Positions 63,601-64,000 of a stretch of 64,000 bases of DNA are shown piece by piece. The stretch's first letter is position 1, and each line of letters begins with the position of its first letter. This stretch comes from Ectobius pallidus. Taxonomy: Eukaryota; Arthropoda; Insecta; Blattodea; Ectobiidae. A program made the translations under genes and the position numbers. The notes under the pieces are model-generated. The model had not been told where the DNA came from. It saw only the letters and a list, made by a program, of their open reading frames with translations, and did no database searches. The DNA is taken from positions 310,001-374,000 of the forward strand of contig CAXKWD010000015.1 in the NCBI GenBank assembly GCA_964059195.1, given 5' to 3'.

Positions 63601-64000
63601 CATTGCTAGGAAAAAGTTTCACTTTGAAAAATGCATTGAAATGTAAAAGTTTGTGTCTGAAATTGACATTGCTACGCAACAGTATATTTTTTTAAAAGTT
63701 TATAATAGGTAGCAATATTGTGTTTAAAAATGACATTGCTAAGCAACAGTTCTTTTTGACGACATTGATAGGCAACAGTTCCCGGTTTAAAATGGCATTG
63801 CTAGGCAACACTTTCGTGTTTTAAAACTCATTGCTAGGCAACAGTATTCTTTCTGTTCAAGCAAAATTTACAACCCATGTTTTGCCATTAGCATTTCACC
63901 GATATTTTCATTGTATGTATTGATCATTGAGGGATTAAAAACTATTCCTTATAGATGACATTGCTAGGCAACAGTTTCGTATTTGGAGATGGCATTGCTA
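60646..64000. repeat. Divergent right-end monomers 74-78
   Basis: Monomer 74 (60646) is U-like with GAAATATCTAATTG but has many private changes: GAAATTGATATTGC, an extra T in GATCTTTTTTGATG, TACGTTGCTAGG, AATATGTAGC, TTTTGGCGAC, AAACAAATTGC, CTATCTAAGC and TTTTGAAATTAGC. Monomer 75 has TTGCTAGCAAAAG, CTAGTCAACAG and TTTCTGG. Monomer 76 has GGCAGTCAAATTG, TTTTCGATGAC and AACAAGACGTG. Monomer 77 has GGATATTTGGCAG, GTAAGGAAGCC, AAGTTTGTGTC and CATTGATAGGC. Monomer 78 is cut by the window end. Confidence 0.88.

Larger units (their letters stand above)
1..64000. repeat. Satellite array, ~826-bp monomer, whole window
   Basis: The same ~826-bp sequence recurs head to tail with no unrelated insertion. 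Taking the ATG after CTATTCCTTATAG (or CCCTATAG) as phase zero, monomers 1-78 start at 86, 913, 1738, 2564, 3388, 4214, 5040, 5867, 6692, 7518, 8346, 9172, 9997, 10825, 11650, 12478, 13303, 14131, 14958, 15783, 16609, 17434, 18259, 19084, 19909, 20734, 21561, 22388, 23215, 24040, 24867, 25694, 26518, 27343, 28171, 28996, 29823, 30650, 31475, 32300, 33128, 33953, 34780, 35607, 36432, 37260, 38084, 38909, 39737, 40562, 41387, 42212, 43040, 43868, 44693, 45518, 46343, 47171, 47996, 48819, 49644, 50472, 51297, 52122, 52947, 53775, 54600, 55427, 56253, 57078, 57906, 58730, 59555, 60646, 61475, 62301, 63128 and 63953. Spacing is 823-829 bp except one of 1091. The array continues past both window ends. 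Confidence 0.98.

Noticed and set aside
63428..63695. Longest open frames of the window, 83 codons minus and 79 codons plus, overlapping each other
   Set aside because: Both result from private changes in monomer 77 (GTAAGGAAGCC and a one-base loss in AAGTTTGTGTC) that remove stops. They exist in no other monomer.
1..64000. Transposon or retroelement origin
   Set aside because: I found no transposase or polymerase reading frame, terminal inverted repeats, long terminal repeats or target-site duplications. An element may have seeded the array, but nothing here shows it.
1..64000. tRNA, rRNA or other structured RNA genes
   Set aside because: No recognisable tRNA boxes in clover-leaf arrangement and no rRNA-like segments seen in any monomer family.

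Overview
The whole 64 kb window is one uninterrupted head-to-tail tandem repeat, a satellite array. I find no credible gene, RNA gene, CRISPR array or mobile element. The sequence is AT-rich (about one third G+C by eye). Its monomer is about 826 bp, always in the same orientation. I count 77 complete monomers, one of them enlarged to 1091 bp, plus a partial one at each end. A long satellite with higher-order repeat (HOR) organisation suggests a eukaryotic chromosome region such as centromeric, pericentromeric, subtelomeric or other heterochromatin. Nothing in the window identifies the species.

The repeat is nested. (1) The basic unit is about 33-34 bp, beginning with variants of CATTGCTAGGCAACAGTTT. 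(2) About eight units form a sub-repeat of about 265 bp. (3) Three sub-repeats (I about 263 bp, II about 265 bp, III about 298 bp) form one 826-bp monomer. Sub-repeat III carries a roughly 95-bp island that lacks the unit motif. (4) Monomers fall into recognisable families (called here A/S/P, B/Q, R, T, U, V) that recur in fixed order as HORs.

Layout. 1-10824: mostly alternating A and B monomers (a dimer of about 1650 bp), with a copied segment at a 4954-bp offset. 10825-15782 and 18259-23214: two copies of a segment offset by about 7.43 kb (nine monomers). 19909-26517: a four-monomer P-Q-R-S duplication offset by 3306 bp. 23215-37259: a six-monomer HOR (P-Q-R-S-T-U, about 4957 bp), two full copies and a third whose fifth monomer is chimeric. 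37260-59554: the HOR is rearranged into larger overlapping duplications with offsets of 4131, 6604, 10735 and about 20647 bp, whose joints fall inside chimeric monomers. 59555-60645: a 1091-bp monomer with a fourth sub-repeat. 60646-64000: monomers with many private changes, as expected toward a less homogenised array edge.

Short open frames recur in almost every monomer because the basic unit is often 33 bp (11 codons), so one open frame runs through several units. They are broken in several monomers and I do not annotate them as genes. The most interesting points are the fully readable history of unequal exchange and conversion, and the several hundred copies of a palindromic TTGCTARGCAAC motif that resembles an RFX/X-box site.
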